A DNA stretch of 42,800 bases from Paracoccaceae bacterium (GTDB lineage: Bacteria; Pseudomonadota; Alphaproteobacteria; Rhodobacterales; Rhodobacteraceae): NCBI GenBank assembly GCA_013214575.1, contig JABSSD010000006.1, positions 1 through 42,800 on the forward strand, in the 5' to 3' direction. Within the stretch, counting starts at the first letter, position 1. Each line of letters begins with the position of its first letter. The notes beneath the pieces were generated by a model. The model had not been told where the DNA came from. It was given only the letters and a program-made list of their open reading frames with translations, and ran no database searches. Position numbers and translations under genes: made by a program. This document shows positions 1-8,283 of the stretch, piece by piece.

Positions 1-596
1 ACATCGCATGTCGCGCAAACCACGCCGTGCCCGCAAGCATCAGAAGCCGAAGTTCAACCGCGATGTCAGTATCTTATTCAGGCCAGATGATGTCGCTCAC
101 CGCCGCCAGTTCGGTCATTCACTGCCCGACAGGCGATTGCGATTTAATGCTGTTCGAACAGAAACTTGGCCAGACAAACGTGACCTCTCTGGTTGAACGC
201 GTCAGCCGGTTCACGGTGATATTGAAAAATCCAAACAAGCGCACAAAGCCCGTAATGGGGAAGATCATCAAAGCAATCCGCGATCTACCCTAGGTCGCGC
301 GCAGATCCATTACATTTGACCGCGGCACTGAGTTCGTCAGCTGGCCACACCTGCAGGCTGAGATTGGCACCCTGACGTGGTTCTGTGATCCGTCCTCACC
401 TTGGCAGAAAGGCACAGTCGAGAACACCAACCGGCGAGCCAGACGCTGGTTGCCGCGAAAACGTGACATTCGGTCTATGTCTGACGACGACATCAAAGAA
501 ATCAGTGACCGCCTCAACAACACACCCCGCAAATGCCTTGGATGGAAGATCCCCGCAGAGGTGTTCAGAGAAAAGATGTTGGAGGAAATGAAATGA
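1..596 (+). pseudogene. IS30-family transposase remnant (5' truncated by window, frameshifted, amber stop)
   Basis: The C-terminal two thirds of an IS30-type DDE transposase can be read. Pieces such as NRDVSILFRPDDVAHRRQFGH, then DLMLFEQKLGQTNVTSLVER, then ITFDRGTEF (catalytic Asp), WQKGTVENTNRR (catalytic Glu) and LNNTPRKCLGWK follow the family order. The first segment (from the left edge to about 117) is in frame 2, and the rest is in frame 3, so a frameshift lies at about 115-140. An in-frame TAG at 291-293 interrupts the catalytic core between the RDLP and VARRSITFD segments. The reading ends at the TGA at 594-596. The 5' end lies outside the window. It cannot make an active transposase and marks past insertion at this boundary. 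Terminal inverted repeats were not identified. Confidence 0.85.
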
Positions 597-730
597 CCGC
601 CCTACCCTGACAGCCAACAAGAGTCGCAGTTCAGGTATCGCTCACAGGTGGCATGTCACTTTGCTTCAGCAACGACACGCCGCTGGATGCGGGCAGATGA
701 TCTTTGGCCGCCGCGGCAGCGACGGTTTGG

Positions 731-757
731 TTTGCCCCTCCTTTAGGGAGGGACAAA
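731..757 (-). terminator. Stem-loop directly after the TRAP operon, possible terminator
   Basis: A 10-bp stem with one mismatch (arms TTTGxCCCTCC and GGAGGGxCAAA, 5-nt loop) abuts the dctM stop codon at 758-760. There is no U-tract on either side, so it may act as a 3' stabilising hairpin or a Rho-assisted end rather than a classical intrinsic terminator. The rest of 597-730 shows no gene. Confidence 0.4.
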
Positions 758-2020
758 CTAGTGGATCAGAGCCAGCGACAGTTGCGGGACAAAGCTGACG
801 ACCATCAGCACGCCAATCATCAAGGCGATGAAGGGCAGGACCGACCGTGCAATCAAACCAAAACGCTCTTTGAAGGCCCCGGAGGCGACCAATAGATTTA
901 GCCCCATGGGTGGCGTCAGCAAGCCGATTTCAAGGTTCAAAACCATGATGATACCCAGATGCACCGGATGAATGCCAAAGGCCGTTGAAATCGGCAGTAG
1001 CAGCGGCCCGAGGATCAGCAGCGCTGAAATGGTGTCCATCACCGTTCCGACAAGCAGCAAAAGCACGTTCAGACAGAGGATAAAGATGATCACATTGCTG
1101 ACATTGCTTTGCAGCCAACCGGAAATCATATTGGGCACGCCTTCGGAGGCGAGGAATATATTGACGCTGACGGCGATGGCAATTATCGGAATCAGGCTGC
1201 CAAGCAGTGCGATGGTCTCCTGAACGATCAGATACAGATCCTTAAGGCCGATTTCACGGTGCACAAAGGCCTCTATAAACAAAGCATAGACCAATGCGAC
1301 CGAAGCGGATTCCGTCGGCGTGAAGAAACCTGAATAGATACCGCCAAGAAGCAGGATCGGCATGAACAACGCCGGGCCGCCGGATTTCAACGCCGCTGAC
1401 AGCGATTTCACGTCTTGCGTGGGCAAGGCAATCTCGCGGTTCACCCACAGTGAATAGGCCACCATAACGCTGGTCAACAAAAGCCCCGGCAGCAATCCTG
1501 CCAGAAACAGATCAACGATTGAGGTCTCTGTGGCGATGCCGAAGATAATCAGCGGGATCGAGGGCGGAATGATGATGCCCAGGGTGCCGCCGCTTGTCAG
1601 CGCGCCCAAGGCAAAGCTCTTGGGATAGTTCTGCTGCAGTAACGCTGGATATAGCACCGCCCCCACCGCCAGTAAGGTCACCGGAGATGAGCCCGAGATC
1701 GCCGCAAAAACAGCGCAGGACAGGATCGAGGCGGCGCCCAGACCCCCACGCAGGTTGCGGGTCAGCGCCACCATGACATCGATCAGGCGCTTGGCGATTG
1801 ACCCCCGTGTCATCACCGCACCAACAAGGATGAACATCGGAATGGAGAGCAAAGCCTCTTTGTCGATGGCAATCCAGGCGTCTTCGAGCAGGTAGAGAAC
1901 GTCGCCATCTCCCCAGACCAAATGCATGAAGCTGACCACAACAGCCAAGATAATCACGATATTCTGGCGCAACGCCAGCAGGACCACGACGAGGGTCAGT
2001 AATATCAGGGAAGCGGGCAT
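758..2020 (-). CDS. dctM: TRAP transporter large permease (DctM family)
   Basis: A 420-residue, strongly hydrophobic protein with about 12 membrane segments starting at residue 4. This is the usual DctM length and topology (the sodium-coupled translocating subunit in the inner membrane). Family-like stretches include ISGSSPVTLLAVG, GGTLGIIIPPSIPLIIFG, FFTPTESASVALVYAL and NLEIGLLTPPMGLNLLV. The ATG overlaps the dctQ stop by one base (TAATG), indicating translational coupling. Last gene of the dctP-dctQ-dctM operon. The substrate cannot be read from the permease; the neighbouring amidohydrolase suggests an organic acid or amide. Confidence 0.95.
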   Translation of the reverse strand: MPASLILLTLVVVLLALRQNIVIILAVVVSFMHLVWGDGDVLYLLEDAWIAIDKEALLSIPMFILVGAVMTRGSIAKRLIDVMVALTRNLRGGLGAASILSCAVFAAISGSSPVTLLAVGAVLYPALLQQNYPKSFALGALTSGGTLGIIIPPSIPLIIFGIATETSIVDLFLAGLLPGLLLTSVMVAYSLWVNREIALPTQDVKSLSAALKSGGPALFMPILLLGGIYSGFFTPTESASVALVYALFIEAFVHREIGLKDLYLIVQETIALLGSLIPIIAIAVSVNIFLASEGVPNMISGWLQSNVSNVIIFILCLNVLLLLVGTVMDTISALLILGPLLLPISTAFGIHPVHLGIIMVLNLEIGLLTPPMGLNLLVASGAFKERFGLIARSVLPFIALMIGVLMVVSFVPQLSLALIH

Positions 2021-2508
2021 TAACTGACCTCCTGTTCCTTGGGCTGAAGCCCGGGTTGAATGGCGAAGATGAGATAGCGCAGACCTGCTGAGGCGAGCCC
2101 ATAAGGCAGGGCAAGTTGCGGGATCCAGATTTCAAGATCCAGAGGCGGGGTTGTGAAACCCATCGCTTTGTTTTCAAGAACAAGCAAGGCGCCAAAATAG
2201 GCGCCGGAAAACATGACGGAGGCGCTGACCAGATGGCCCAACCGGGTGGCCGCAGGCAAAAGGCGTTGCGGCACGACACCATCCAGAACGGATGGCCGGA
2301 TATGGCGGTTCAACCCCACGGCAACACTGATGCCGATCAGGGCGGCGCCGTTTGCCAGCAGCACCGCCGCCCGTTGGCCGCCCCAAATGGAGTGCGACAG
2401 AAGTTCACGAGACACCACATCGGCAAACAGGATAGCCGCGGCGATCGTGTAGAACGCCCCGGCCACCAGTGTTTCCACCGTCAGCAAACCCTTGAGGAAG
2501 CCACCCAT
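2020..2508 (-). CDS. dctQ: TRAP transporter small permease (DctQ family)
   Basis: About 162 residues with four predicted membrane helices, the standard DctQ size, partnering DctM in the inner membrane. I chose the ATG at 2506-2508, with GGGA about 9 nt upstream and 5 nt after the dctP stop. An in-frame TTG at 2524-2526 would add six residues and overlap dctP. The N-terminal helix (LLTVETLVAGAFYTIAAAIL) and the following FADVVSREL stretch are typical of the family. It sits between dctP and dctM and shares one base with the dctM start. Confidence 0.9.
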   Translation of the reverse strand: MGGFLKGLLTVETLVAGAFYTIAAAILFADVVSRELLSHSIWGGQRAAVLLANGAALIGISVAVGLNRHIRPSVLDGVVPQRLLPAATRLGHLVSASVMFSGAYFGALLVLENKAMGFTTPPLDLEIWIPQLALPYGLASAGLRYLIFAIQPGLQPKEQEVS

Positions 2509-2513
2509 AGGTC

Positions 2514-3512
2514 TTATCCCGAACAAGCCGCACGGGCCGCTACAACGGCGTCGTACACCCGTTGCGAGTCACCCCCCACTGAATCGATCAGCTCTTGCTG
2601 CATGTCGGCAGTGAAATTGGCGGCAAATGCGGCGCGCTGTTTCGTCGTCAGATCATGGATGGTGCCACCTTCTTCGACCATCTTTCCTTCAAAGTAGCTG
2701 ATCGCGCCCCGCACCTGTTGGCGCAGCAAATCGGCAGATTCCATGGATGCCATGAACTGTTCTTGTTCGTCTCCGGACATCTTGTTCCATGTCTTCAGGC
2801 TGATCAAAGTGACTGACGGCTGATAGATGTGGTTGGTCCGGGTCATATGCGGTGCGATTTTGTGAAGACCGGTGGCGATATATGAGATTGTTGGCAGCTC
2901 GCCGCCGTCGACAATCCCGGTCTGAAGGGAGGCCGCAACTTCTGCAAACGGAAGCGGCACTCCGCTGGCGCCAGCACCACGCCACAGAATATTGCTGTTC
3001 TTGACGGGCGCAACCCGCATTTTGAAGCCGGCGATCTGATCCGGTGTGGTAATCGCTTCCTTGGAAAACAGAATTTGCCAGCCAAGTTCCGACCATTGAA
3101 CAATCTTCAGGCCGCGCTTTTCAAACAGTTCGTCAAAGACAGGCGAAAGATGGTTGTCCAGCGCGCAGTCAGCCTGCTCAAAACTATCCCAGAAAAAGGG
3201 GGACACCAGCATCGTGACCTCTGGTACCACAACCGCCGCTGCCGCGACCGAGAAGCTACCGACATCAAGCCGCCCGCGGGCGGTTTGCTTGATGGTTTCA
3301 ACCTCGGCGCCAAGCTGACTGCCCGCAAAGATCTCCATGGTCATGGCGCCGCCGGAATTTTCGGCCAGATTTGCGGCCGATTTTTCGAAGTGCTTGACCC
3401 AAGGCGTGCCTATCGGCGCCGCAGTCGAAAATTTCAATGTGTCTGCTTGTGCCAAGCCACTTGTAGAAATGGCCGCGACAATCGCCGAAATTGCTACTTT
3501 TCCCAAAAACAT
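2514..3512 (-). CDS. dctP: TRAP transporter periplasmic substrate-binding protein (DctP family)
   Basis: A 332-residue protein with a signal peptide (MFLGKVAISAIVAAISTSGLAQA, cleavage near residue 23), then DTLKFSTAAPIGTPWVKHFEKSAANL, the usual DctP start. The central GFKMRVAPVKNSNILWRGAG contains the Arg that in this family salt-bridges a substrate carboxylate. Binds the solute in the periplasm and hands it to DctQM. Strong RBS (AGGGAG) before the ATG. First gene of the TRAP operon, 95 nt downstream of a LysR gene on the same strand. Two cysteines (in ADCALD and RAACSG) could form a disulfide. Substrate unknown. Confidence 0.93.
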   Translation of the reverse strand: MFLGKVAISAIVAAISTSGLAQADTLKFSTAAPIGTPWVKHFEKSAANLAENSGGAMTMEIFAGSQLGAEVETIKQTARGRLDVGSFSVAAAAVVVPEVTMLVSPFFWDSFEQADCALDNHLSPVFDELFEKRGLKIVQWSELGWQILFSKEAITTPDQIAGFKMRVAPVKNSNILWRGAGASGVPLPFAEVAASLQTGIVDGGELPTISYIATGLHKIAPHMTRTNHIYQPSVTLISLKTWNKMSGDEQEQFMASMESADLLRQQVRGAISYFEGKMVEEGGTIHDLTTKQRAAFAANFTADMQQELIDSVGGDSQRVYDAVVAARAACSG

Positions 3513-3559
3513 AGGTTTCTCCCTGATCTATCTCAAAACTTGGATCATGCTAAAGTTGG

Positions 3560-3574
3560 TCATAAGGTTTATGA
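3560..3574. promoter_or_regulatory. Inverted repeat upstream of dctP, possible LysR operator
   Basis: TCATA-N5-TATGA is a perfect 5-bp dyad in the 95-nt gap between the LysR gene and dctP, about 48 nt before the dctP ATG. Its size resembles LysR-type boxes, but the exact T-N11-A form is not met, so the assignment is tentative. Confidence 0.35.
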
Positions 3575-3607
3575 AACAGTCTTTTAAGTGTGTATAGAAT
3601 ACATTTT

Positions 3608-4567
3608 TTAGGTGTTGCGCTGAGCAATGTCTGCGCTGTTTTCAACCGCCGAGCCAAGCAGGTGATCAAATACCCCCTCTTCCGAGACCTCGCGGCAGGT
3701 CTCAAGGACCATTTTCACGATTGCGGACCGGTAGGACGCATTGGTGTAGGCGACCCCAAAGCTCGGGGCATCGCGCTGGCCCCGGATTGGTCGGGCCACA
3801 TATCCATTCTGACCGACCTTATCGTTTGGTGTGCAGATATTCATGATCGCATAGCCAAAGTTCGCAGCGACCAATCCGCGTAAAACCGAAGAGCTCTTGG
3901 TGGTATGAGCGATATTTGGTTCCAACCCTTCTGCCTTGAAAATACTCCCGAAATAAGCACGGGTTCCCGGCAGATCCAACAGGATCATCGGTTGATCCAC
4001 AAGATCTTCCAATGCAATTTCGCGCTGCTGCGCCAATGGAGAGACATCGGGAAGCAGCACCATTGGCGGTGCTTGGAACATCGGAAAAAACGGCTGGATC
4101 TCATCCGGGTCACGGCGGTATGTCAGGGCAAGATCGACCGCGCCATTGTTCAACAGCTCTACAACCGACTGCATGTCGCCTTCTTTCAGCTCAATACTGA
4201 TCTCGGGGTAGCTTTTGGATATCCGCTTTAGGATCGGCGGTAGAATATATGGCGCGGTTGGCGCATAGCAGCCCAGCCTCAAAGTGCCGGCAGGGTCACC
4301 GGTCATCGACAAAATGTCGGATTCCAAAACCCTGGCCTGCTCAAGAAACACCTGTATGCGCTGGCCAACCTGCCTGCCCTTGTCGGTTGCAATAACCCCT
4401 TTGGCAGGCATTCTGCGCAACAGCTCTGCCCCGGTTGTTTGCTCGATAAAGTCGATCGCTGCGGTGATCGAAGAGACCGAGATGCTCATATCATCGGCCG
4501 CTCTCACAAAAGAACCCGTGCGCATTGCGGCGTCAAAATACCGAAGCTGTTTCAAAGTGAACCGCAT
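3608..4567 (-). CDS. LysR-family transcriptional regulator
   Basis: A 319-residue protein of normal LysR length. The N-terminal winged helix-turn-helix (about residues 1-60) reads LKQLRYFDAAMRTGSFVRAADDMSISVSSITAAI. It is followed by a linker helix and a periplasmic-binding-like effector domain starting near LRLGCYAPTAPYILPPIL. It lies between the TRAP operon, on the same strand downstream, and the divergent amidohydrolase gene, a position typical of a local activator controlling both sides. The ATG at 4565-4567 is 97 nt from the amidohydrolase ATG. The effector is probably the TRAP substrate or a derivative (inference). Confidence 0.93.
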   Translation of the reverse strand: MRFTLKQLRYFDAAMRTGSFVRAADDMSISVSSITAAIDFIEQTTGAELLRRMPAKGVIATDKGRQVGQRIQVFLEQARVLESDILSMTGDPAGTLRLGCYAPTAPYILPPILKRISKSYPEISIELKEGDMQSVVELLNNGAVDLALTYRRDPDEIQPFFPMFQAPPMVLLPDVSPLAQQREIALEDLVDQPMILLDLPGTRAYFGSIFKAEGLEPNIAHTTKSSSVLRGLVAANFGYAIMNICTPNDKVGQNGYVARPIRGQRDAPSFGVAYTNASYRSAIVKMVLETCREVSEEGVFDHLLGSAVENSADIAQRNT

Positions 4568-4664
4568 GGGCTATCCTACATCCTTTGTATGGTAAGCCCT
4601 TATTAAATCCATTTTGTATTCGTTCAAGGGTTGGATATCGCTAAAGGGGCGGAGAGGGCCCAGC
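4568..4664. promoter_or_regulatory. Divergent LysR / amidohydrolase promoter region
   Basis: This 97-nt AT-rich gap between divergent starts must hold both promoters. TTTGTAT occurs twice on the plus strand (near 4583 and 4612). GGAGAGGG at about 4651-4658 is the RBS of the plus-strand gene and decides its ATG at 4665. No exact LysR box was identified. Confidence 0.45.
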
Positions 4665-6293
4665 ATGTCAAAAATCACTGTCTTTCAGACAAAAAAGATC
4701 ATCACGATAGATCCCAACTGTCCTGTTGCGACGCATGTCGCGGTGCAGGACGGCAAGATCCTGGCCGTCGGCGCGGCGGATTGTGCCGATGAATGGGGGG
4801 TTTCACATACAGATACCCGACTGGCTGATACGGTTCTGATGCCGGGCTTTGTCGAAGCTCATGCGCATATGCTGGCCGGGGCAATCTGGAATTATGGCTA
4901 TGCTGGGTATCACGATCGCATCGACCCGAACGGCAAGCTCTGGACCGGCTTGACCAATATCGAGGCGGTCATTGACGGGCTGAAAACTCAGGCGCAGAGC
5001 CTGCCGGAGGGCGCGCCGCTTGTGGCCTGGGGGTTTGACCCGATTTTCCTGACCGATGAGCGTCTGAGCAGGCATCATCTCGATCAAATCAGCCCGACGC
5101 GCCCCATAGCGGTTCTGTTTTCGAACTTTCACCTGATGTGTGTAAATTCCGCAGCGCTGGAGCTGGCAGAATATAGCCAATATACCAATGTTGAAGGGGT
5201 GGTCAAAGGGCCGGACGGCCAGCCCACCGGCGAACTTCAGGAAATGGCGGCGATGTTTCCGGTCATGCATCGCCTAGGGATTGATTTCAGAAATCTGGGG
5301 CAAACGGAGCAGGCCATTCGGAGCTATGGCGCGGTTGCCAGACAGGCGGGTGTCACCACCGTCACCGATCTTTTTTCGATGATGGAAGAGGGTGATCTGA
5401 AACTGATGCAACGGGTGACCTCTGAGCCTGGGTTTCCAGTCCGCATTGTGCCGGCCATGGCCGCTACCGGCGCCCGGCCCGAGCAACTGGCGCAGCGGGC
5501 AATTGAGCTGCGCGGACGCTCCACCGACAAACTGCGGCTGGGGGCTGTGAAACTGATGACCGACGGCTCGATCCAAGGATGGACGGCCCGCGTCAAATGG
5601 CCCGGCTATGTTGGCGGCCAACCAAACGGCATTTGGAACACTGCGCCGACCCAAATCGGCGAAATTTGCGACGTGATGCACCGAGAGGGCGTTCAAATGC
5701 ACATTCACGTAAACGGGGATGAAGCATCGGAGGTGGTGATAAATGCGCTTGATGCGGCGAGCCGGAACACGCCGGGGCAAGATAATCGCCACGTGCTGCA
5801 ACATGGTCAGATGATGGGGGCAGATCAATTCCAGCGCTGCGCTGAGCTGGGAATTACCGTCAATCTATTTGCCAACCACATCTGGTATTTCGGCGATCAG
5901 CATGTGGCGCTTACCATCGGCAATAATCGCGCAACAAGAATGAACGCATGTCGCACCGCGCTGGATTGCGGTGTCCATCTGGCGATACACTCGGATGCGC
6001 CGGTGACCCCTATGGGGCCGCTGTTCACTGCCTGGTGTGCCGTCAATCGCCAAACCATGTCGGGTCGCACCCTGGGCGCAGCGCAGTGCATTTCGGTTGA
6101 CGAAGCCCTCTATGCGATCACGCTGGGTGCTGCCTATTCGTTAAAGATGGAGGCTGAAATTGGCAGTATTGAGACCGGAAAAATTGCCGATTTTGCCATT
6201 CTTGGTGCCGACCCAACAGCGGTCGATGCCCAGGACCTGAAGGACGTGCCGGTTCTGGGGACCGTCTCAGGCGGAGTGGTCCAGTTGCAATGA
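4665..6293 (+). CDS. YtcJ-like metal-dependent amidohydrolase
   Basis: A 542-residue amidohydrolase-superfamily enzyme of the YtcJ/AepA-type group (amidohydrolase_3 fold). After a small N-terminal beta domain comes MPGFVEAHAHM (HxH metal ligands at about 66 and 68). Further on are KLMTDGSIQGW, MHIHVNGDEA (His ligand), an LQHGQMM segment and HSDAPVTPMGP (conserved Asp before the C-terminal beta domain). No signal peptide, so cytoplasmic. It hydrolyses a C-N bond of an unknown amide or cyclic amide. The start is fixed by a strong RBS; a TTG at 4614 is in frame but lacks one. The stop overlaps the CobW-family start (ATGA), so the two are co-translated. Confidence 0.9.
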   Translation: MSKITVFQTKKIITIDPNCPVATHVAVQDGKILAVGAADCADEWGVSHTDTRLADTVLMPGFVEAHAHMLAGAIWNYGYAGYHDRIDPNGKLWTGLTNIEAVIDGLKTQAQSLPEGAPLVAWGFDPIFLTDERLSRHHLDQISPTRPIAVLFSNFHLMCVNSAALELAEYSQYTNVEGVVKGPDGQPTGELQEMAAMFPVMHRLGIDFRNLGQTEQAIRSYGAVARQAGVTTVTDLFSMMEEGDLKLMQRVTSEPGFPVRIVPAMAATGARPEQLAQRAIELRGRSTDKLRLGAVKLMTDGSIQGWTARVKWPGYVGGQPNGIWNTAPTQIGEICDVMHREGVQMHIHVNGDEASEVVINALDAASRNTPGQDNRHVLQHGQMMGADQFQRCAELGITVNLFANHIWYFGDQHVALTIGNNRATRMNACRTALDCGVHLAIHSDAPVTPMGPLFTAWCAVNRQTMSGRTLGAAQCISVDEALYAITLGAAYSLKMEAEIGSIETGKIADFAILGADPTAVDAQDLKDVPVLGTVSGGVVQLQ

Positions 6294-7168
6294 TCGACAC
6301 GCGGCTACCAATGACGGTGATCGGAGGCTATCTCGGGGCTGGTAAAACAACGCTGATAAACCGGCTACTGGCCGAGCCCCACGGCAAACGTCTGATGCTG
6401 CTGGTCAATGATTTTGGCGCCATCAACATTGATGCGGATTTGCTCGACAGCGCCGACGAAGACACTCTGACCCTGACCAATGGCTGTGTGTGCTGCACGA
6501 TGGGCAGCGATCTGTTCATGGCGATCTCGGATGTGCTGAAACGCGCCCCGCGTCCGGACCATCTGATCATCGAAGCGAGTGGCGTTGCCGACCCTTACAG
6601 GATTGCCAATACCGCAATTGCCGAACCCGAGATGCGCTATGCGGGCATCGTCACCGTGGTGGATGCGGAGAATTTTCAGGCGCTGTCGGATGACCCATTG
6701 ATCGGTCCGCAAATCGCCCAGCAAGTCGCCTGCGCCGACCTTGTGTATGTTAGCAAAAGTGATGGCATTGCCGCCGATCTGATGCGGTCGCTCCGCGCCA
6801 TCAATCAGGCTCAGCCGGTGATACTCCAGGATGGGATACTGGCCTCATCCTTGCTGCTGGCGGAGCATGATGCGATGCACGCTGACCCCTCGCCGGCGTC
6901 TCATCCCAACTATGCGCAGCTGGATTATTCAGGTGATATGGTTTGCGATTATGCGGCGCTCTCTGCCTGGCTGGCGCAGCGGCCAAAGAGTCTTTTCCGG
7001 GTGAAGGGGTTTGTGATGGGGCCACAGGATCAAGGCTGGCTGGTTCAGGTCGTAGGGCAGAACATTGCCATATCGCCGATCGCAAACCCGGCTCAGTCTA
7101 CCTTGGTGGCGATCGGTCTTCTGGCGGCGACCTCAGGCTCAGAGCTGCACGATTGGTGGCCTGGTTGA
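6290..7168 (+). CDS. CobW/COG0523-family G3E GTPase (putative metallochaperone)
   Basis: A 292-residue G3E GTPase. The Walker A is GGYLGAGKTT (about 12-21), with switch-like VNDFG, the family's metal-binding CxCC motif (NGCVCCTMG, Cys66/68/69), IIEASGVADP (Walker B region) and a base-recognition segment SKSD in place of NKxD. A short CobW C-terminal domain follows (FRVKGFV). It is on the short side for COG0523 and has no long His-rich tail, though a small HDAMH patch is present. Cytoplasmic. The 4-bp overlap with the amidohydrolase gene suggests it supplies Zn or another metal to that enzyme (inference). It is not cobalamin-specific, as no cobalamin gene is nearby. Confidence 0.9.
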   Translation: MIDTRLPMTVIGGYLGAGKTTLINRLLAEPHGKRLMLLVNDFGAINIDADLLDSADEDTLTLTNGCVCCTMGSDLFMAISDVLKRAPRPDHLIIEASGVADPYRIANTAIAEPEMRYAGIVTVVDAENFQALSDDPLIGPQIAQQVACADLVYVSKSDGIAADLMRSLRAINQAQPVILQDGILASSLLLAEHDAMHADPSPASHPNYAQLDYSGDMVCDYAALSAWLAQRPKSLFRVKGFVMGPQDQGWLVQVVGQNIAISPIANPAQSTLVAIGLLAATSGSELHDWWPG

Positions 7169-7171
7169 ACC

Positions 7172-7699
7172 GTCCCTCAGGGGGCGCGCGGGCCTGCTCC
7201 AACTGTTCATTTTACACCATGCCGACAGCCACTGCGGCATCAATCAGTTCCTGTTCACTCAGCGCCACCGCTTGTTTCTGCCCCGCTCAGGGCGGCCATC
7301 GGGCTGGCGAATTTGACTGTGCAGCGCCTCGAGGCTGTTGGTGAATTCCCCCACCGCAGTAATCAGCCAGGGGTGCTGGGCCAGCTCACGCGATGCCCGG
7401 TCAATCTTGCCAAGGGAGGAGGCGATATCCTGATACGCCGCTCCATTTCAGCAAGGATTTCGCTGTCTGCCTCAGCCGAGACCGCGCCCATTGCCTGTAG
7501 CACCGCACCGATATCCCAATCCGGCAGGTCTGACATGCCCAGTCCGCATCACTGTCTTTTGCGTGTCCTCGGATACCTTACCAAGCGCCATCATCCCGAT
7601 GCCTGCCACGGCGGCCATGATGGCAACAGTGACCAGCATTTCCAGCAGAGCAGAGCCGCCCAGGGCCTTGCCTGTGCTGCGCGGAGCGAAGTCTGTCAT
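7172..7699 (-). pseudogene. Decayed pseudopilin-like gene (frameshifted)
   Basis: On the minus strand an ATG at 7697-7699 with RBS GGAG opens MTDFAPRSTG, then GGSALLEMLVTVAIMAAV. This is a type IV pilin / type II secretion pseudopilin-like N-terminus: Gly-Ser cleavage site, Glu at +5 and a hydrophobic helix. After KVSEDTQKTVMR the frame is lost. Coding-like text continues in other minus frames, namely DLPDWDIGAVLQAMGAVS, then IASSLGKIDRASRELAQHPW and ITAVGEFTNSLEALHSQI, then ALSEQELIDAAVAVGMV and a stop near 7220. At least three frame changes are needed, so it is dead or the region has sequencing errors. No secretion genes are nearby. Confidence 0.5.
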
Positions 7700-7890
7700 C
7701 GGTCGGCTCCAGAATTTACCGGCTCATCCGAGCCATTATTATTTTTGAAGAAGCGATCAGCCCGGAACCCACATCCGCGCACCTAAATCACTTTGACCAA
7801 CATGATTCCGACTGTTTTTATCAACTGTTTTTGCACCAGCCGGGACATGCCGGGGAAGGTCTCAAACCCGACTGTAAACGGCGGTGCGGC

Positions 7891-8145
7891 TTAGGCCGTC
7901 TGCGCCAGGTCAAATGCCGCCGGAGCAGACGCAGGATCATCGCGAGATGCAGCTCCCAGCAGCAGGCTCAGCAGGGTATTGGCAGACTAGGGCAGCACCG
8001 CAAACGCCATGGCTGCAATCGACAGGCCGCGCTGGCTGCGATCATCCGCCGCCGGGCCCGCAGGCGACAGCTGATCCGGCTGACTGCCAATCACCGCCCA
8101 TGTGGAGCGCCCGGCCTGTGCCTGAAATCGAGGTCACGGGCCTAG
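7891..8145 (-). pseudogene. Remnant of an unidentified protein C-terminus
   Basis: One minus-strand frame reads VIGSQPDQLSPAGPAADDRS, then QRGLSIAAMAFAVLP, an in-frame TAG at 7987-7989, then SANTLLSLLLGAASRDDPAS and a final TAA at 7891-7893. Composition looks coding, but there is no start and an internal stop. It lies next to the broken pseudopilin, so it may belong to the same decayed operon. Positions 7700-7890 show nothing recognisable. Confidence 0.3.
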
Positions 8146-8156
8146 TCTTTCGTTTT

Positions 8157-8210
8157 CAGCCAATCAAAACACGGCCATAGGGCCGGGCACCGTAGGTTTT
8201 TGATTGGCTG
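8157..8210. repeat. 13-bp perfect inverted repeat with nested hairpins
   Basis: The left arm CAGCCAATCAAAA (8157-8169) and right arm TTTTGATTGGCTG (8198-8210) are exact reverse complements separated by 28 nt. The spacer holds a nested CGGCC-ATAG-GGCCG hairpin (8172-8185) and an ACGG/CCGT pair. It sits between decayed sequence and the sulfatase stop. It could be a small mobile-element remnant (MITE-like) or a bidirectional transcription end; the A/T tracts lie inside the stem, unlike a normal terminator. Confidence 0.6.
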
Positions 8211-8283
8211 CCACGTGAAATACTGGCGGGATCTTGAGGTCGAGCAGGATAGACGATTTGCTGCAACCCTGCCGTGGTTTGGC

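Noticed and set aside
6290-7168. Cobalamin biosynthesis CobW or urease UreG/HypB
   Set aside because: No cobalamin, urease or hydrogenase gene is nearby, and the operon partner is an amidohydrolase.
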